Source: Prostheceraeus crozeri
Taxonomy: Eukaryota > Platyhelminthes > Polycladida > Euryleptidae
NCBI GenBank assembly: GCA_907163375.1
Contig: CAJQUW010011540.1
Coordinates: forward strand, 62,001 to 126,000
Direction of reading: 5' to 3'
DNA length: 64,000 nt
Numbering within the stretch: the stretch's first letter is position 1; each line of letters begins with the position of its first letter. Below the pieces are notes generated by a model. The model was not told the DNA's origin. It was given only the letters and a program-made list of their open reading frames with translations, and ran no database searches. The translations under genes and the position numbers were made by a program. Shown here in pieces: positions 11,884 to 24,605 of this stretch.

Positions 11884-12539
11884 CTACAATATTACTACTG
11901 ATATGAAATGAAAGTAACATGAGCAATTAAGAAAATGAAGTAGGGACGTTAAAACACTCCCAATAACAAATACTGTGTGAAAAAATATTAGACAACACGT
12001 AGAGAAGCACCGTTGCACCCATTCATTAGCATATGCATAGGAAACTGTTTGATATACATAGATTCTAGAGTTCATCGTCTGTTCATATAATGTAGGCCGG
12101 TATGAAGAAGTGACCATTCAAAGTCAATGTTGTTAGCGTGTTCATTCCTAGCATGCAAGGCCACGTGACTAGAGCTGTTATTCGGATTCAAATGCTCCAA
12201 AATTCTTGACTTGATCATTCTCTGGGTCCCGCCTATGTATGCCATCCCACAAATTCTGCAGACAATTTTGTAAACCACTCCTTTGGTATGGCACAAGTTT
12301 GGCTTGGCGGTATACCGGCAGCTTTTGCACGACTGATCACAGAAAGTAGGTTCTTTCGGTGGACGGAAATGCCGTTTCATTGACCGATTTGAGAAGCTGA
12401 TGAAAACTTTATCTTTTAGGCCAGTCCTTCTTACAGTGTTCAACATTTGTCTTTTTATATTTTCGGAAATGAAGGGATTTATAATATATATATTTATATA
12501 TTTCGGAAATGCAACAGCCCGGGTACGAGGAGAACCCAA
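11884..12539 (-). pseudogene. Penelope-like GIY-YIG endonuclease relic
   Basis: The main frame (12539 down to 12072, about 155 codons, no ATG) starts within the linker after the RT domain, including FPKYI and NPFISENIKRQM. It continues through a Cys pair (CDQSCKSC) into GVVYKIVCRICGMAYIGGT, a clear GIY-YIG motif, then RILEHL and HVALHA. The nuclease end continues in another phase (11884-12117), so there is a frameshift near 12080-12110. The element is truncated at its 5' end, where no RT palm is visible, and is a dead Penelope-like retroelement tail. Confidence 0.75.
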
Positions 12540-13807
12540 CCTTCCTTATAGTCATACAGTCGTTCAATATGAAAGATTTTTAGTAAAATTCCAATTCTGC
12601 TCTCTCATGGAAATTTTATGTGACACGATGGCATTAGATGTATTATCCCATGATATTACCACTGAAATTCGCACTCCTCTCTCATTTCAACTTCAATATG
12701 ACGCTTGAGAATTGTCATTAGGTTAACTTTTCTATTTCCATTAACCACACCCTCCACAAAAATGCACTTAGTTCTCAATAAGGAAGTATTAAAGAATTCC
12801 AACAGCTTTTATTCATAGTTATGAGTTTTCCTCATTATGTTTCACTAATTCTGTGCTTCAAATCCTTTCAGACAGCATATTCGACTTTATGCTTGACGTC
12901 AATAATATCAATATCTCACATATCTCGTGTCAATCATTTTCACGCAACCACCAGAGAAATAGCTATTGAGCTATTGATTCAATCTGGTGTCCTCGACTTG
13001 AAATTTCATAATTATTGTGAAGCTCATGCTTATTTAATTGATGAGGTATTTAGTTTCAGTATTTATTAGCAAATTGCTGGTATTCATCTTGTCATAGAAA
13101 TGACGGCATCGAATATATCTAATGGATAAATTCTTGTGTGAATGTCGAATGAGAGTTAAAAGAATATGCATAGATGTTAAATTCCATTAAAAATTCCTCA
13201 ACTCATTTGTCAATTACAGAAAGAATTTAATAATGTCTTGTTTTAGGAAGAAGGTCTTGAAAATGTATTGAATAAGTGCTAAATCATGCTCACTTTCCGA
13301 TAAGTAGACCAATAATTGCGTCACTAACACACTAGCGATTACTGTTTGTTGAACAATTATTTCAGTTTATTATTATCACTGACCAGCATAATCTTATCTC
13401 ATAGCATTTCCAAGAGGCATGATTTTGGTGTTCGGTGACCTTCCGAATGCGCTCGCCTAAAAGGTGCTTTTTGCTTATAGGCTACCATCAAGCTAATGAG
13501 GTCCATCCAACAATCAAATATTAAAAAACCCTCATTTTTGATTATATTTGTTGGGTGTTCATTTTAATGTTGGATTCGAGTGTTATGCTTTTTTTATCGT
13601 GTCGTTATATTTGTCGTCTATTCTAAAAAAGCAGTCAGTGCCTTACTGGATAATCAACAGATTGCCCAGTGCCTTGTGGTAAGAGGAAGCTCTTTCATGA
13701 CTTCTACGCTCTACTTCTAACGTCGCTGCAGTTCCAACCTACACACGACTGATGAGCTCAAATAAATTGAAACATCTCGTGGCAATTTCATCATAGTCAT
13801 CATCACC
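12540..13807. other. No gene recognised
   Basis: AT-rich sequence with short unsupported frames only. Confidence 0.4.
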
Positions 13808-14425
13808 AATACGAGCTTCTGCAAAAAACGTGACCGAAAATGCTACGATTGCACACGCTTGCCAAGTTCTACCCGGTCCCTCTTCTTGTCAGACATAGGA
13901 TCAGAGAAAAGACATACAAAATTAATGGGAAGCAGTTTCAGACTATCTGCAAAATGACATTTGTCTGTCTTCTCCGAGTGAGAGAGTCTACAAAATTTTT
14001 AGCATATAACTTCTTCAGGTCGTCGACTATCATGTTCATGTTCATGCTTCTATTTGATGATGCGCAAGATAATGAGATTTAAAAGCATTGAGCATCAGAT
14101 AGAATTGAATCAAAATGCTATGCTTGCCGGTATCAAGATGACTACTAAATCTGAATGAGTTTACCTTCATAGACAAAGGCATATCAATACACATGAACCT
14201 TTGTCTTAAGAAGCTTAACACAATTATATCAAAAGTCATTGCCCTAGACTTGGTGTTTCTCAATTGGTACAAAAAGTGCTATTTTACAGAAAAGCTCAGT
14301 CTACTTCCTATTGGATTTGCATGCATTATCTGTGATCCTGTCTAACAAGAAGAGGAACTGGGTAGAGCTCCAGGAGCGCAGATTCGCAGTAGCCAAAGTG
14401 TGTTCCTTTAAAAGACCGTGCAGAC
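13808..14425. mobile_element. Diverged foldback MITE, second copy of the 61464-62192 family
   Basis: The left half carries ACGAGCTTCTGC, then CTCTTCTTGTCAGACATAGG. The right half carries GATCCTGTCTAACAAGAAGA, then GCAGATTCGCAGTAGCC. These correspond in order and orientation to the two inverted arms of the well-preserved element at 61464-62192. Arms here are decayed and about 200 bp. The open frames inside are by-products of the palindrome. Confidence 0.6.
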
Positions 14426-15104
14426 GGCCTTGCTACATCTATGTTGATATTGATATTGATTTATCAGCGAGCCTTATTACTTTTAAAACATCTCAGAAGA
14501 CTAAATTTCCATTTTTTTATTTACAGTTTCGCTGAATCTTGCTGAATATCTACGAGTATAATGATCGGCAGTTGTGGTGGCAGAGCCATTTGATATACTA
14601 TGAAGTCAGTTTTCAATACTAAAGCTATTGAAAAGATGGAGTTTTGCATTAAACCAAACTTCAGTGAATGAATATGAAATCTCAAATCAGGATGAAATAA
14701 GGAATTGAAGCTTGCTTGAAGATTATGTTACGGCTACAGCGGAGTAATGCGACATGCCATCTTAAATTTCTTTCTTTTATTTGACACTGTCAGGTGATTT
14801 TGAAATTATATGGAGCAATATAAGACTTAAGTGCATGTATTTGGAAGTATGAATGATTTCGTGAATCCCGAAATGCCGTCTGAAATTCATAACTTTGCAA
14901 CAAATTTCAATTGCCTTTTAATAGTGGAATAATCATCTCTATAACCCACCTTGCGGCATCATTTTCAGGTGAAGATAAAGTTTGATTTTGTAAAATATAA
15001 AAGTTGGACTTCAAGCTGGGCATCAAAGCGCAGACACGATGCATTTCAATTTTCTAGTTTTTAAGTGGTTGGTGTTTTACAATGAAATTGCCATTAATTT
15101 ACAG

Positions 15105-15182
15105 GTGCACATACCAAACATCCCTCCGAAAATCATAGGTGATCCAGATCTGATCAATTACTACTTAAATGCCATTTTCAAA
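15105..15182 (+). CDS. Candidate 78-bp internal exon
   Basis: ATTAATTTACAG precedes 15105 as an acceptor and GTATGT follows 15182 as a donor. Between them are 26 codons open in phase 0, reading VHIPNIPPKI then IGDPDLINYYLNAIFK. The exon length is a multiple of three and the composition is protein-like. No neighbouring exon was identified and I do not recognise the protein, so this remains a weak host-gene candidate. Confidence 0.2.
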
Positions 15183-15699
15183 GTATGTTTGAATAACTTT
15201 CCGACAAATGATATTGTAGAAAAAACAAAATACATTGGTTTTGTAAAAATAACAAAAATTAACAAAATAATATGTGCAAATAACAGCCCGACGTTTCTTG
15301 ACGCAAGCACATACTAATGGGACTTGGAAATATGCTCCAACATGTGCAAGTATACTTTGTATAATGATTGGTACTTGACTCGAAATGTCGAGGAGCTACT
15401 GCACTATTTTAATTTATTGTTTCTACAATCTGGTTTTCTTGGTCTACCAGCCGACTCCTCGTGTGTGGCAATTAATCTGTTACTTGCATGTAAGTGATTG
15501 AAGGATAACGTGGTCTTTCTGTACGCTAATGTTACCATCTATAAATGTCATTTGAGCCACGGTTGCGTGTTTGAACGCTCCTGACTTGTTGGATGAAGAG
15601 CAATCATTTTTGCTGCTTAGGTTTTCATTCAGTATCAAGACGTTTTAAATTTGATGTTAAAATTTCAGGTCACATCAAAGTTTACGGTCAAACATTGAC

Positions 15700-16270
15700 T
15701 ACTCGCAGATAGTGAGTCACTCACAGCCGGAGGCCACCTGTCACGAACAGTTACTTTCTTCACTTCCTATGCTTTGTCGAAGCACATGTTCCCCACCTCA
15801 GTTGCTTCAGACTTCTGAGACATTTCAAGTATCCCATCACGTCGTTCCATGGCACAATCAGCGACCAGCCGGCCACTATTCTAATGGCGTGACCCACAAT
15901 CTCCTCTGCGGGCGTGTCTTCGCTACATTGACCCCTCCCTCCACGACCGCCCATTTTCTCTCTGCTTCCTCTCCGGCTTATTCGCTAGAAACTTCCTCAG
16001 CAACGAGTGCTTCACTTTCATCTTCTGATCTTCTCTCTTCCATCGCCAACCTCTACGAAAGGGCTTCTCTTCTGTGAATGTGAGAATGAGTAATTTTCTC
16101 GGCTGTGGTCATTCTTTTGGCTGGATGTTTGTATGGCTGAACGCAACCCCTCGTCCTCTGTTTCTGCTCACTAGCCTTTGCCGACGAGTACAAGAGAGGA
16201 GTCGCCTTCGGGCGCTTAAAGTCTTCTTCTTTGATTTCCATCCCGAGGAAAAGTTACAGTCTCAATTATG
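15700..16270. other. GC-richer segment of unknown role
   Basis: Base composition rises relative to the surroundings. Long open frames occur on both strands (a 121-codon forward frame rich in S, T and P, and a 62-codon reverse frame), which is expected from skewed composition as much as from coding. It could be a promoter or 5' exon region of an unseen gene. No TATA box, splice pair or family match was found. Confidence 0.3.
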
Positions 16271-17117
16271 ACGTCCAACAACTCCATGAAGTTATGTAAT
16301 CATGACGATGGACGCGATATGGAGTCGTGGAGGGGGCATTGGGAATTGGACACCAAAAGGCAAAGAGACAAAATGAAAACTAAAAGTTGGACGGCCGTGT
16401 GGTTGTCATTATTGTCTCAAGTCTCATGATTTCCTTAATTGAGTTCCTTTTGAAAATTGAGTAATGGGGGTTTTGATTTTTGTGTCATGACATCTGCAGG
16501 AATGTGAGTCAAATTATGTACGAAGAATTTCTTTTATGCAAGTTTCTGTTGAGACAGGACATGAAAAGATTGAGCGCCATGCAAGCTATGATAATCTGTG
16601 AAATGCTCTGTTAATTGATGATGGACAAAAGAATGCCTATATGAAATAATTATGATACAAATTGATTCGTTCGTAGTCAATTAATTATAGAGAGTTGATC
16701 GATATCGATTGATTTTCGCAGAAAAACAATTTCTGTTGGGCTTCTCTTTTTCAAAATGCTAACTTTATTATAGGCCTAATTATTGCTGACAGCTTATTGA
16801 GAGTCGCAATTTGCCAAGCATAGAATTCAATCAATATCAAGAAACAAAAAGGAGAGTCATTGATGTGTTTTGAATTTGTATTAAAAACATTTCAATGTTT
16901 CACCTACTTCTTCATTACAGCCTATATTTTGTGTTTTGCTTTTGGATGCATGGTTGGTCCATAATGCAATGTGCAATAAGCATATGCTCGTACAACATAC
17001 ATATGTGCACTGTTCAATGCACGAATTATCCTAGAAGTAGTGAGGAAGCCTATTGCATGTGTAATAATTGTTATTTTTAATAAAGTACTATAAATTATCA
17101 TGCGCGCCTGCAGCTCA
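16271..17117. other. No gene recognised
   Basis: AT-rich spacer up to the Tc1-like element. Confidence 0.4.
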
Positions 17118-17119
17118 TA

Positions 17120-18750
17120 CAGTCCGTTTCATAAAAAGTGGATCATCCTAAAATTTGACTAAATAAAACATAAGTATGATACAAAAAGCATTTTTCATGT
17201 TATTTCATGTCCCTAATATATTTAAATGTCCTTATAGAATCTGATAAGCTATGATACAGTAACGGTTCTTAAGAAGCTAATATTTTGTGGCCCTGCCCTT
17301 ATTGTCAATGACATTACCAATTCGTCTAGGCATTGATTCGATGATATCGTTGATTTTTGACTGATCTAACTTTCTCCACTCTCTTTTTAACAGTGACGTA
17401 AGTTGTGATACGTCATCTGTAGGTAGCAGTGAACGACGAACGTTACGTTTTAGAATACTCCATACATTTTTTAAGGGATTCAGATCAGGAGAACGAGCTG
17501 GCCAAGATAATGTCCTAAGCCCTAATTGAGACTTGCATAAGTTGACTCTACCACTCCTGTGACACGTAGCATTATCATCCATAAATAACCAAGTCGATGG
17601 ATCACCAAGTTGATCTGTCATTTGGCCAATGTTCATTCGTAAAACATTCACATAGCGTTCAGAATTCATGGTTCCTTGCTGTATGTGAAGTTCAGAGCGG
17701 CCATTGGTCCAAATGCCAGCCCAAATCAGTAGAGTCGCACCACCTTGTACCCGGGGACGATGTAAATGTCTCGGAATTTCCTGATCAGATTTTATCCATA
17801 ATCTCAATCGACCATCACTATCCTTCAGACGGACTGATCCCATTGATTTCGCCAGTGACAATGACTCATTGCCCATCTGAGACGTCTTTTTGTATGCTGA
17901 TCTGATAATTCGATCTGAGAGGGCCTCTTACAGCTCTTGAAATTCGACTCAATAAGTCTTCTACAAATAGTGGACTTAGAAATAGACGAGTCTAGTACAG
18001 CCATCTCAGTTAACGAGAGACTTGGATCAACTTTAACAAATCTCAAAATTAGGCGGTCTCTACGTTTGGATGTTTTGCGTGGACGGCCAGAGCCCTCTTT
18101 ACGACAGAGTCGAAAATCATCATTATGCCATCGATGCACATTTGTGTAAGGGATATTTAGTCGCTTGCTTGTAGCTCGCAAAGAAAACCCTAGTTCTAGC
18201 AAGTCTGACACTTTGCCTTTTGTGAATGCGATCTCGTTATTGTTCATCTGTGCTTTGTATTGTTTTCAACCGGTAAGAGATAGATTTCTAGCTGAAAGCA
18301 ATCAGAAGTGCTGCCAACACCACCGCAACGAAGTCAGGAAGCTATGGAAAATGAAGTCCAGTTAATCACATGTAGCAGTTACATTATTGTTGATGAATAA
18401 TGGTGCTATACTGGCTCTGATTGACCGATTTTCTTTATTTTTGTTTTGCTTGGTAGCTTTTGGCTTGTAGAACAACATACTACATAACAAAGGAAACAAA
18501 TGTAATTTTATAAGAGTGAGGTATGATTTTGTGTAACATTGCTAAATGAAGATCAAATTATCTACTACTTTTTTATCGATAACAGGAAAACAACTCAATA
18601 TTCATGCTTGAAATTTCCAACAATGATATTAGTAAGCACAACTGACATACCTTCCAAATTTCAGAGAAATTCGTTCAAGTTTGGCGGAGTTAGACAAAGT
18701 TGAAGTTAAGGCGATGTTTAAGGGTGATCCATTTTTTATGAAACAATCTT
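17120..18750 (-). mobile_element. Tc1-like DNA transposon, inactive
   Basis: TA dinucleotides flank both ends (17118-17119 and 18751-18752). The left end reads GTTTCATAAAAAGTGGATCA and the right end is the inverted GTTTCATAAAAAATGGATCA, so terminal repeats of about 30 bp enclose 1.63 kb, a normal Tc1 length. One transposase gene fills most of the body on the reverse strand. The forward-strand open frames inside are shadows. Confidence 0.9.
17277..18247 (-). pseudogene. Tc1-like transposase, broken
   Basis: The gene starts at a genuine ATG (18247). Residues 1-60 form a paired-like helix-turn-helix (LRATSKRLNIPYTNVHRW), followed by the AT-hook-like GRPRKTSKRR and a second HTH ending CRRL. The DDE nuclease follows. 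Near 17830-17870 the reading phase changes, and the stretch that should hold the first catalytic Asp (the usual FSDE box before the DGR motif) is missing, consistent with a small deletion. The second Asp is present in WLFMDDNATCHRS. The third catalytic position is changed: SPDLNPLKNVW has Lys where Tc1 enzymes have Glu. Two of three catalytic residues are therefore lost and the protein cannot catalyse transposition. Confidence 0.9.
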
Positions 18751-18979
18751 TATTTCAAAAGTGGCTTGGTAACTGAACACTGTAAATCGCAACAAGAAAT
18801 TCTTTTCGACAGCCGCTGAATCTCTTCTAAAAATCCAAATTCCAATGAGGATGTGTAGTATAGTCCGCCTCTCCTGTCTACTCTGTAAAAGATAGGGATT
18901 CCTGTAAGGACTTTAACATACACTCTTATTCATAAAGTTGTTAATGAGTTTTAGAAAGAGCAATGAAACCTGTGTGCTA

Positions 18980-19766
18980 ATTACGACTAAGAAATGAGTC
19001 GCAAAATCTAGCACCCTTTGAGTGTGAAAATATCAGTATTCATTTTAGAATTCTTGGGGTTCGAAAGCACAGTATTTCATCTGCACTCATTTTAGTATTC
19101 ATTTAGTGATTTACATTGGACTAGCACTTCCACTAAATCGAAAAATGCCATATGGAATATCTAACCCGCTACATCACATACGCACATCCATCGAAGAGCT
19201 GCTTTGGCAATTAAACGCAGATGCATTTGGATCAATAAAATATACACAAGACTCAAAGCCCAGTCGGTGAAGTGGGTAGACGCTGACAGGACTCAAAGCA
19301 CAGTCGGAGAGGATGGAAAACGTTGACATGACTCAAAAACAGTCAAAGATGATAGAAAACGTCGACAGGACAAAAAACACTGCCAGAAAGGATGGCAAGC
19401 GCTGGAAGGACTCAGAGCACCGTCAGAGGTGATGGCAAGGGCTGTCAGGACTCAAGCACATTCGGAGAAAATGGCAAACGCGCTGACAGTAGGAGCAAAG
19501 CACATCGAGCAAGTCAACACGAGCAGTAACAATGAAGACGTCGCTGTGAAGTGTGATAAGTGATGTTATGGCATTTCATTTACGCAATACCGATCAATGG
19601 ATCGCTATTGTCCTACGCTTGTATGTCCCTCCCATTTAGAGAGTCATTGCCATTTTTATGTTTCATCATATTAGTACTTATATGAATTTAAGTTCGATAA
19701 TTTTAGTGCTCTTTCACCCAGTGATCAGATTGGCACTCAAATAGGACTTTATGATTTACGGTTTAG
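18980..19766 (+). repeat. Dispersed repeat with minisatellite core, copy 1
   Basis: This 0.8-kb stretch matches 57280-57947 in order: CTAAGAAATGAGTC, TTTGAGTGTGAAAATATCAG, ACTAGCACTTCCACTAAATC, a minisatellite, GTGTGATAAG then TGATGTTATGGCA, and a final ACTTTATGATTTAC. A partial inverted copy of its first part lies at 56843-57010. No protein is encoded. It is probably a non-autonomous mobile element of unknown class. Confidence 0.65.
19233..19497 (+). repeat. About 45-bp minisatellite
   Basis: Roughly six imperfect units built on GACAGGACTCAAAGCACAGT and CGGAGAGGATGGAAAACG. The homologous copy near 57493-57650 has fewer units, so the array length varies between copies. Confidence 0.75.
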
Positions 19767-20817
19767 ATATGGATTCCTGGTTCTAGTCTAAAAGGATTTA
19801 TGAATTTTGGACGGGTTGAATGCAAAAAAGGGGTTCTTCATATGAAAAAGGGTTCTTGATAATTAATGAATGATTCTTGACTATCATGGCAGATTTCCTG
19901 ATATGAAGAAAAAAAATCAATAAGTTGACTGTTTAAACTGAAGAACCATTAGAACATTTTCGTCAAATCCAAATCAGGAGTAGCGTATAAATAACACATC
20001 CGTATTTCAGTCTATAACTTATCACATAGTGTCTAACATTGTAAGGGCTGGGTTGCAAGAGTTGTGAAAAATAATATCTAGATATGCACTTGGGCCAAAA
20101 TGGACGTTTATAGATAGGAGACAAGCGTCACGAACGTTTGGTACGCCCCTCGTATTTACATGTTATTATTGGTTTTATTATTATTTTTTATCATTGGTTT
20201 TTATCATCTTATTTATTGCTTTTATTTACACATCACACCCAACAGCAGTTTATTAATCCCATTATTTAAACGAATGCGCGGTATTTACTGATGGACGTTT
20301 AGGGCCTTAGAGCAAATCATGTTTTATACATACCTGAAAAACAGTTTGAGTATGATAAGAATATGATAAGCAGCGGAACGGGTTTTGTCACCGACCACCG
20401 ATTTAGAGTGTTAGCAAGTGACAGAGCAATTTTACAACCTAATGTCAGTGCAAGTGATTAATCTTCATCATCATCTATCAGTTAAACAATGCATTGTTCT
20501 TATCCACTATTTTTTTCTATTCTGTCAGTAGTAGCCTAATTGTCAAATATCTATTGTTTCAGATATCTAGATATCAGAGGATGATAAGCTGATGAATCAA
20601 TGCATTTCTCTTTATCACCATTCGCTAGATTGCTATTGTCTGGTCTGGTGACGCACGAAGCACAATCATTGAAGGCATCCCTTTACTTCAATTGTTTGTC
20701 CATTCTTTTCTGACTGAAAGGCAATCAAGTTACACGTGCAAACGCAGCCTAAAAGCTTCCACTGCATTCCAAACTTTGTGTCTCTGTACAATTGACTTTA
20801 TCAAACAGTCTAGATAC
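19767..20817. other. No gene recognised
   Basis: AT-rich DNA with T-rich low-complexity patches near 20160-20230. Confidence 0.4.
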
Positions 20818-21360
20818 TCAGACATGCCATGAATTTCGATGCGATTTATTGTCTACGTTGCACTTAATGTTTTTACAGACTCGCCTTATTAATCTTTCAT
20901 CATTATTCTTATTTAGTTTTAGAAAATAACTCATGGCAGACTTACAACAATAGAATTCCACCGGCTTGGCTCCAAATTCACCAAAAACGCAGTAATTAGG
21001 AGTGGTCATTTTTAGATGACAGTATATTTTGTAAAATTTTTATCAAGCATCAATTCACTGCAATGTCTCATTTTTGATAAAGTCAACATTTTAAATGCTT
21101 CTGCAAGTATCCCACCGTCAACTGTATTGAATTTTTCAGGGTTTTGGCAGTTACGTAAGAAGATGCCTTTCCTTTCTTGGTCAACTCTTCAATGTGCCTC
21201 CTATCATCTTTAGTAATCCAATAACCGAAGTATTCATATTCGTCTGCAACTTCAATAGGGGATATGTCTTTATCTTCTATAATTAATTTATCATATTTTT
21301 GTCCTTCCCTAAATACCATTATTTTAGTTTTATTGCAGTTTCTTTTCAAGCTATTTAGTT
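20818..21360 (-). pseudogene. LINE reverse transcriptase, C-terminal relic
   Basis: The upstream frame (21349 down to 21083) reads NKTKIMVFREG, then a DEYEYFGYWI motif typical of the end of a non-LTR RT palm and thumb, where N-x-KT and YLG-type motifs recur. A second frame (21009 down to 20818) continues with NYCVFGEFGAKPVEFYCC and a YFLKLNK segment, which resembles the VYGELG...YW-KL region that follows the RT in many LINEs. The two parts are separated by a phase change. The 5' part of the RT and any endonuclease are absent. Confidence 0.65.
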
Positions 21361-21683
21361 TGCAGAAGTCATGGAGACATTTTATTTGTTTGATGATTCC
21401 AGTCTGCGTCTCACTCAGTAATATTAGAAGTTAATGAATTGACATCAGTGAGACTATAATGTAAACATTGGAAATAGATTATCAAAAACAAATTAAAACT
21501 AATTAAAACGCTTTTGCTTTATGAACGTTGGTAACTTTCTAGGCATGCGGTGAAGGCCTCGCAGGCATGGACACTACGTTGCTGCCCAAAGATTAACCAA
21601 TCAATCAGAGTGCAGTTTGAAGATAACTAAACCAATTGGAGGACGAATATCGTTTCTGCCGGTTACAATACTTCGCAAAATTA

Positions 21684-21848
21684 AAGGCGAACATCCCACT
21701 TTCGTAGTTTACATTGTGCACTTTTGACATCAATATTTTGTAGCCAGACGCATTTTGCAGTGTAGTAGGCCTGCATGACTTTGTTGCTCAGCATGCGACT
21801 TAATGAAAGTAATTGTTTTCGTTTACGCACAAATCCTAACTTAGGCAT
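21684..21848 (-). CDS. Small unidentified open frame
   Basis: A reverse-strand ATG at 21848 opens 55 codons starting MPKLGFVRKRKQLLSLSRML, a strongly basic start. The rest contains AYYTAKCVWL and a lysine-rich tail before the stop. Basic N termini of this type occur in DNA-binding proteins of transposons, but there is no family motif. It could be a fragment or chance. Confidence 0.15.
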
Positions 21849-21899
21849 TTTAGTATGAGGATTTGGATGCAATATTTTTCAAAAGTCGATCCAGCGTTG

Positions 21900-23128
21900 T
21901 GATTCTACTATGCGGCGTCTCAACGTTGTGAAGAAGCTTAAATACATAGGAAGGAAATTGATTGGTTGCCTCTTGTCAGAGACACATATAACATGCATTG
22001 ATTCAAGCTGGTTTTTTGCTCTTCTAAGGGACAATTTCAATCAGTAGATCATTTTCAGCAACATCTAATAATTATGAAATCACATCATTTAGCATCATGA
22101 TATGTCATATTTATTAGAAAACTACATGCATATGATATCGCTGACAATCTTCATTCCGTTTATATTAATCCCTTCAGTGTTAGGATGTTGCATTTATTTC
22201 ATCTATTTGTTATATGAAAGTTCTTGCTTACTCTTGAAATATTATTCATTTTATCATACATTTACTTTGAATTTTGTAAATGCGAATATAATCCGTCTAT
22301 GATGTCCATGTTTCAGATTAATATTCTCTAAAATGTTTCCTTCCGGCGGCAATTTCAACCTCATTGAAATAAACATGCGCTTGAACAGTGGCTCATAACA
22401 TCAAAAATATTTGTCGTCATTTCCTCTGCAATGATCTCAAGCTAATTTCATTTGCAGTCATGAACTCATTTTCCTCATTTCCAAACGCATGAATGACTTT
22501 AGTTGTTAACAAATTCCTTTGAAAATTCGATTCTTTAGCTTTTAGAGTTGCATTTGAGTTGATAGCAGACCATAGATTTTAATCACATGGGTTGTTTTCA
22601 CAGCTCAATCACCAGTTCAACAACCAGATTGCATGTACTCGGAATGAAGATGTAAAGTGAGCTTTCATAACATACATAACTTTCTTGTGAATAGAGATGA
22701 ATATATTATGAGCAAGCACATAAAATTGAGCGGTCAAAAGAACTATTTCTATGCGAGATGAAATCTATTTCAATTTAAGTACGTGGTATACGTGAAACCC
22801 AAATATTGCCCCATTTGAGCCCACAGTATTTGCCAACAACAGAGCATTACTTATAAGCCAACCTGGAGCATTGCGTGGTACGCGATATTTACCATACTAT
22901 GCGTATGCATTCAGTATAATAGCATCAACTACATTATACCTGTAGGCATGCATGTAGACTACATTATTATGCCATTGGCATGTTAGATTGATCATCTCCA
23001 AAGTGAAAACAAAGACTCCATGTTCGAACATCATCAAATTGATTTTTAAAATATTGATTTAGAAATCTGTATTAGCACGTTATCAAAGTTTATAGAAATG
23101 TGATGCAGTTCAGCAAAATTGACACCTG
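21900..23128. other. No gene recognised
   Basis: AT-rich spacer preceding the Harbinger element. No supported feature. Confidence 0.4.
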
Positions 23129-23381
23129 AGGCCGTACACACGAAACAAGTTCAGGTTATGTAGCTATGTAACTGTAGTTGATGTTAAGAGGTTAGCTGCA
23201 GCTCATCGAACTTAAACCACAAATCGGTAATCATGAATGAAGCTGTAACTCGGGTTCGAATAGCTGCAGCTACAGAGCACGCGCGCGAACCAAACACACG
23301 ATTTTTCCTTTATCGATCAATCTGATGAACGCTTGCCATCGCAGTTGACAGCATTAACATCGATCGAGTTCATTCGACAGG

Positions 23382-24192
23382 ATGGCTGGTATGACTGAAG
23401 GTTCAGAGCTCGATCGTTTCTTAATTGAAAAATATGAAGAAAAAGTTGGGATATTAAAGAATAAAGAAAAAAGTTCAGACATCAATAGGAGGAAAAGAGA
23501 AGCATGGCAAGAAATAACTACCGCTGTCAATGCGCTGGACGGCAAAGGAAGCAGAAGCGTGGAGCAAATCAAGGCCAGATACAAAAACATGTACATTATA
23601 ATCGTGCGAAATCAAAGCTATCCAAAATGCGTAGGCACGCGTCAGGGACTGGTGGTGGATCAGCGTCAACGATTACGCTGACGGCCACAGAGCAGAAGAT
23701 AGCCCACTTGTTTGGAGATAGCCCAACATTCAAGGGAATTCTTGACGCCAGAGAATCATCAATAGGACCAAGAGAAGCATTCAAAGGTGAGTCAACTTTT
23801 GCCCTATTCTGAGCCTAACAATCATCGATATACACTGTATTTTAAATATTTTAGATATCAGTCAAGATGTCACCGTTAACAAGGAAAACCAAGAGGATGC
23901 CGGAGAGGAATCGTCCGAAATGGATTCTTCTCAAATCTCAATTCAAGCTGATCCAAAATTCCAAACTATTCGAACGACTCCGGAATCCCAACACAAGAGG
24001 TCATTAAGTCATCAAGTGACTATGAAGCAACTTGAGGTTCTAGAAGCTCAACTGAAAGCCGCTATAGCTACATACGAAGCCATGTTCGAGGTCAAAGCAA
24101 CAGCTGTTTCGCTTCGTGCTGCCGTGCCTGACTCAAATGACAATAACGGAGTATTTTCTTTTATGAAATTTTTAGACGATGTGAGACAATAA
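23382..24192 (+). pseudogene. Harbinger Myb/SANT-like DNA-binding protein, frameshifted
   Basis: It starts at ATG 23382. The first exon encodes a trihelix/Myb-like domain: LIEKYEEKVGILKNKEKSSD, then NRRKREAWQEITTAVNAL, then VEQIKARYKNM. Near 23590-23605 the phase changes and the protein continues in another frame with SKLSKMRRHA, TLTATEQKIAHLFGD and a PTFKGI segment. A 68-bp intron (23787-23854, GTGAGT...TTTTAG) joins AAAG to AT, restoring codon phase into DISQDVTVN. The last exon has a helical Gln/Glu-rich part (MKQLEVLEAQLKAAI) and a stop at 24192. In this superfamily the Myb-like protein partners with the transposase for nuclear import and end binding. The frameshift disables it. Confidence 0.85.
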
Positions 24193-24605
24193 AAAGGCTA
24201 TAATGTGTTATGGAGAAAATTGTTTTGTAATTATGGGTTACTTGAGCACGGAATTAAGGCAATTTTCAAGATAAATATCGTAAGGCCTACATGTAAATCA
24301 TTGGAAAATGTTATATGCCTACTTACGAACCATGTACATGAACCATGTCAGAGTTTCGGAAACGTTTTAGATCACGTGGTATATCTAGGCCTATAGATGG
24401 TGACATGCAATGCTCCCAACCCCGGGTGCCAAATGGACCCGCCGCTCCCCTATATTAGAACTTCTATTGCCCAGTGTATTTTGCTACAAATAAAAATCAG
24501 CATTAGGCATTGAGTGTTAAGCATAATAGACATTATTTCGAGGAACATAAACGAAATTGCGAGATATAGACCTAGCCTACATCCAGGAATCACAAGGCAT
24601 GTGAA

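Noticed and set aside
15712..16077. 121-codon Ser/Thr/Pro-rich forward frame as a gene
   Set aside because: Local GC rise opens frames on both strands and no splice or family evidence supports it.
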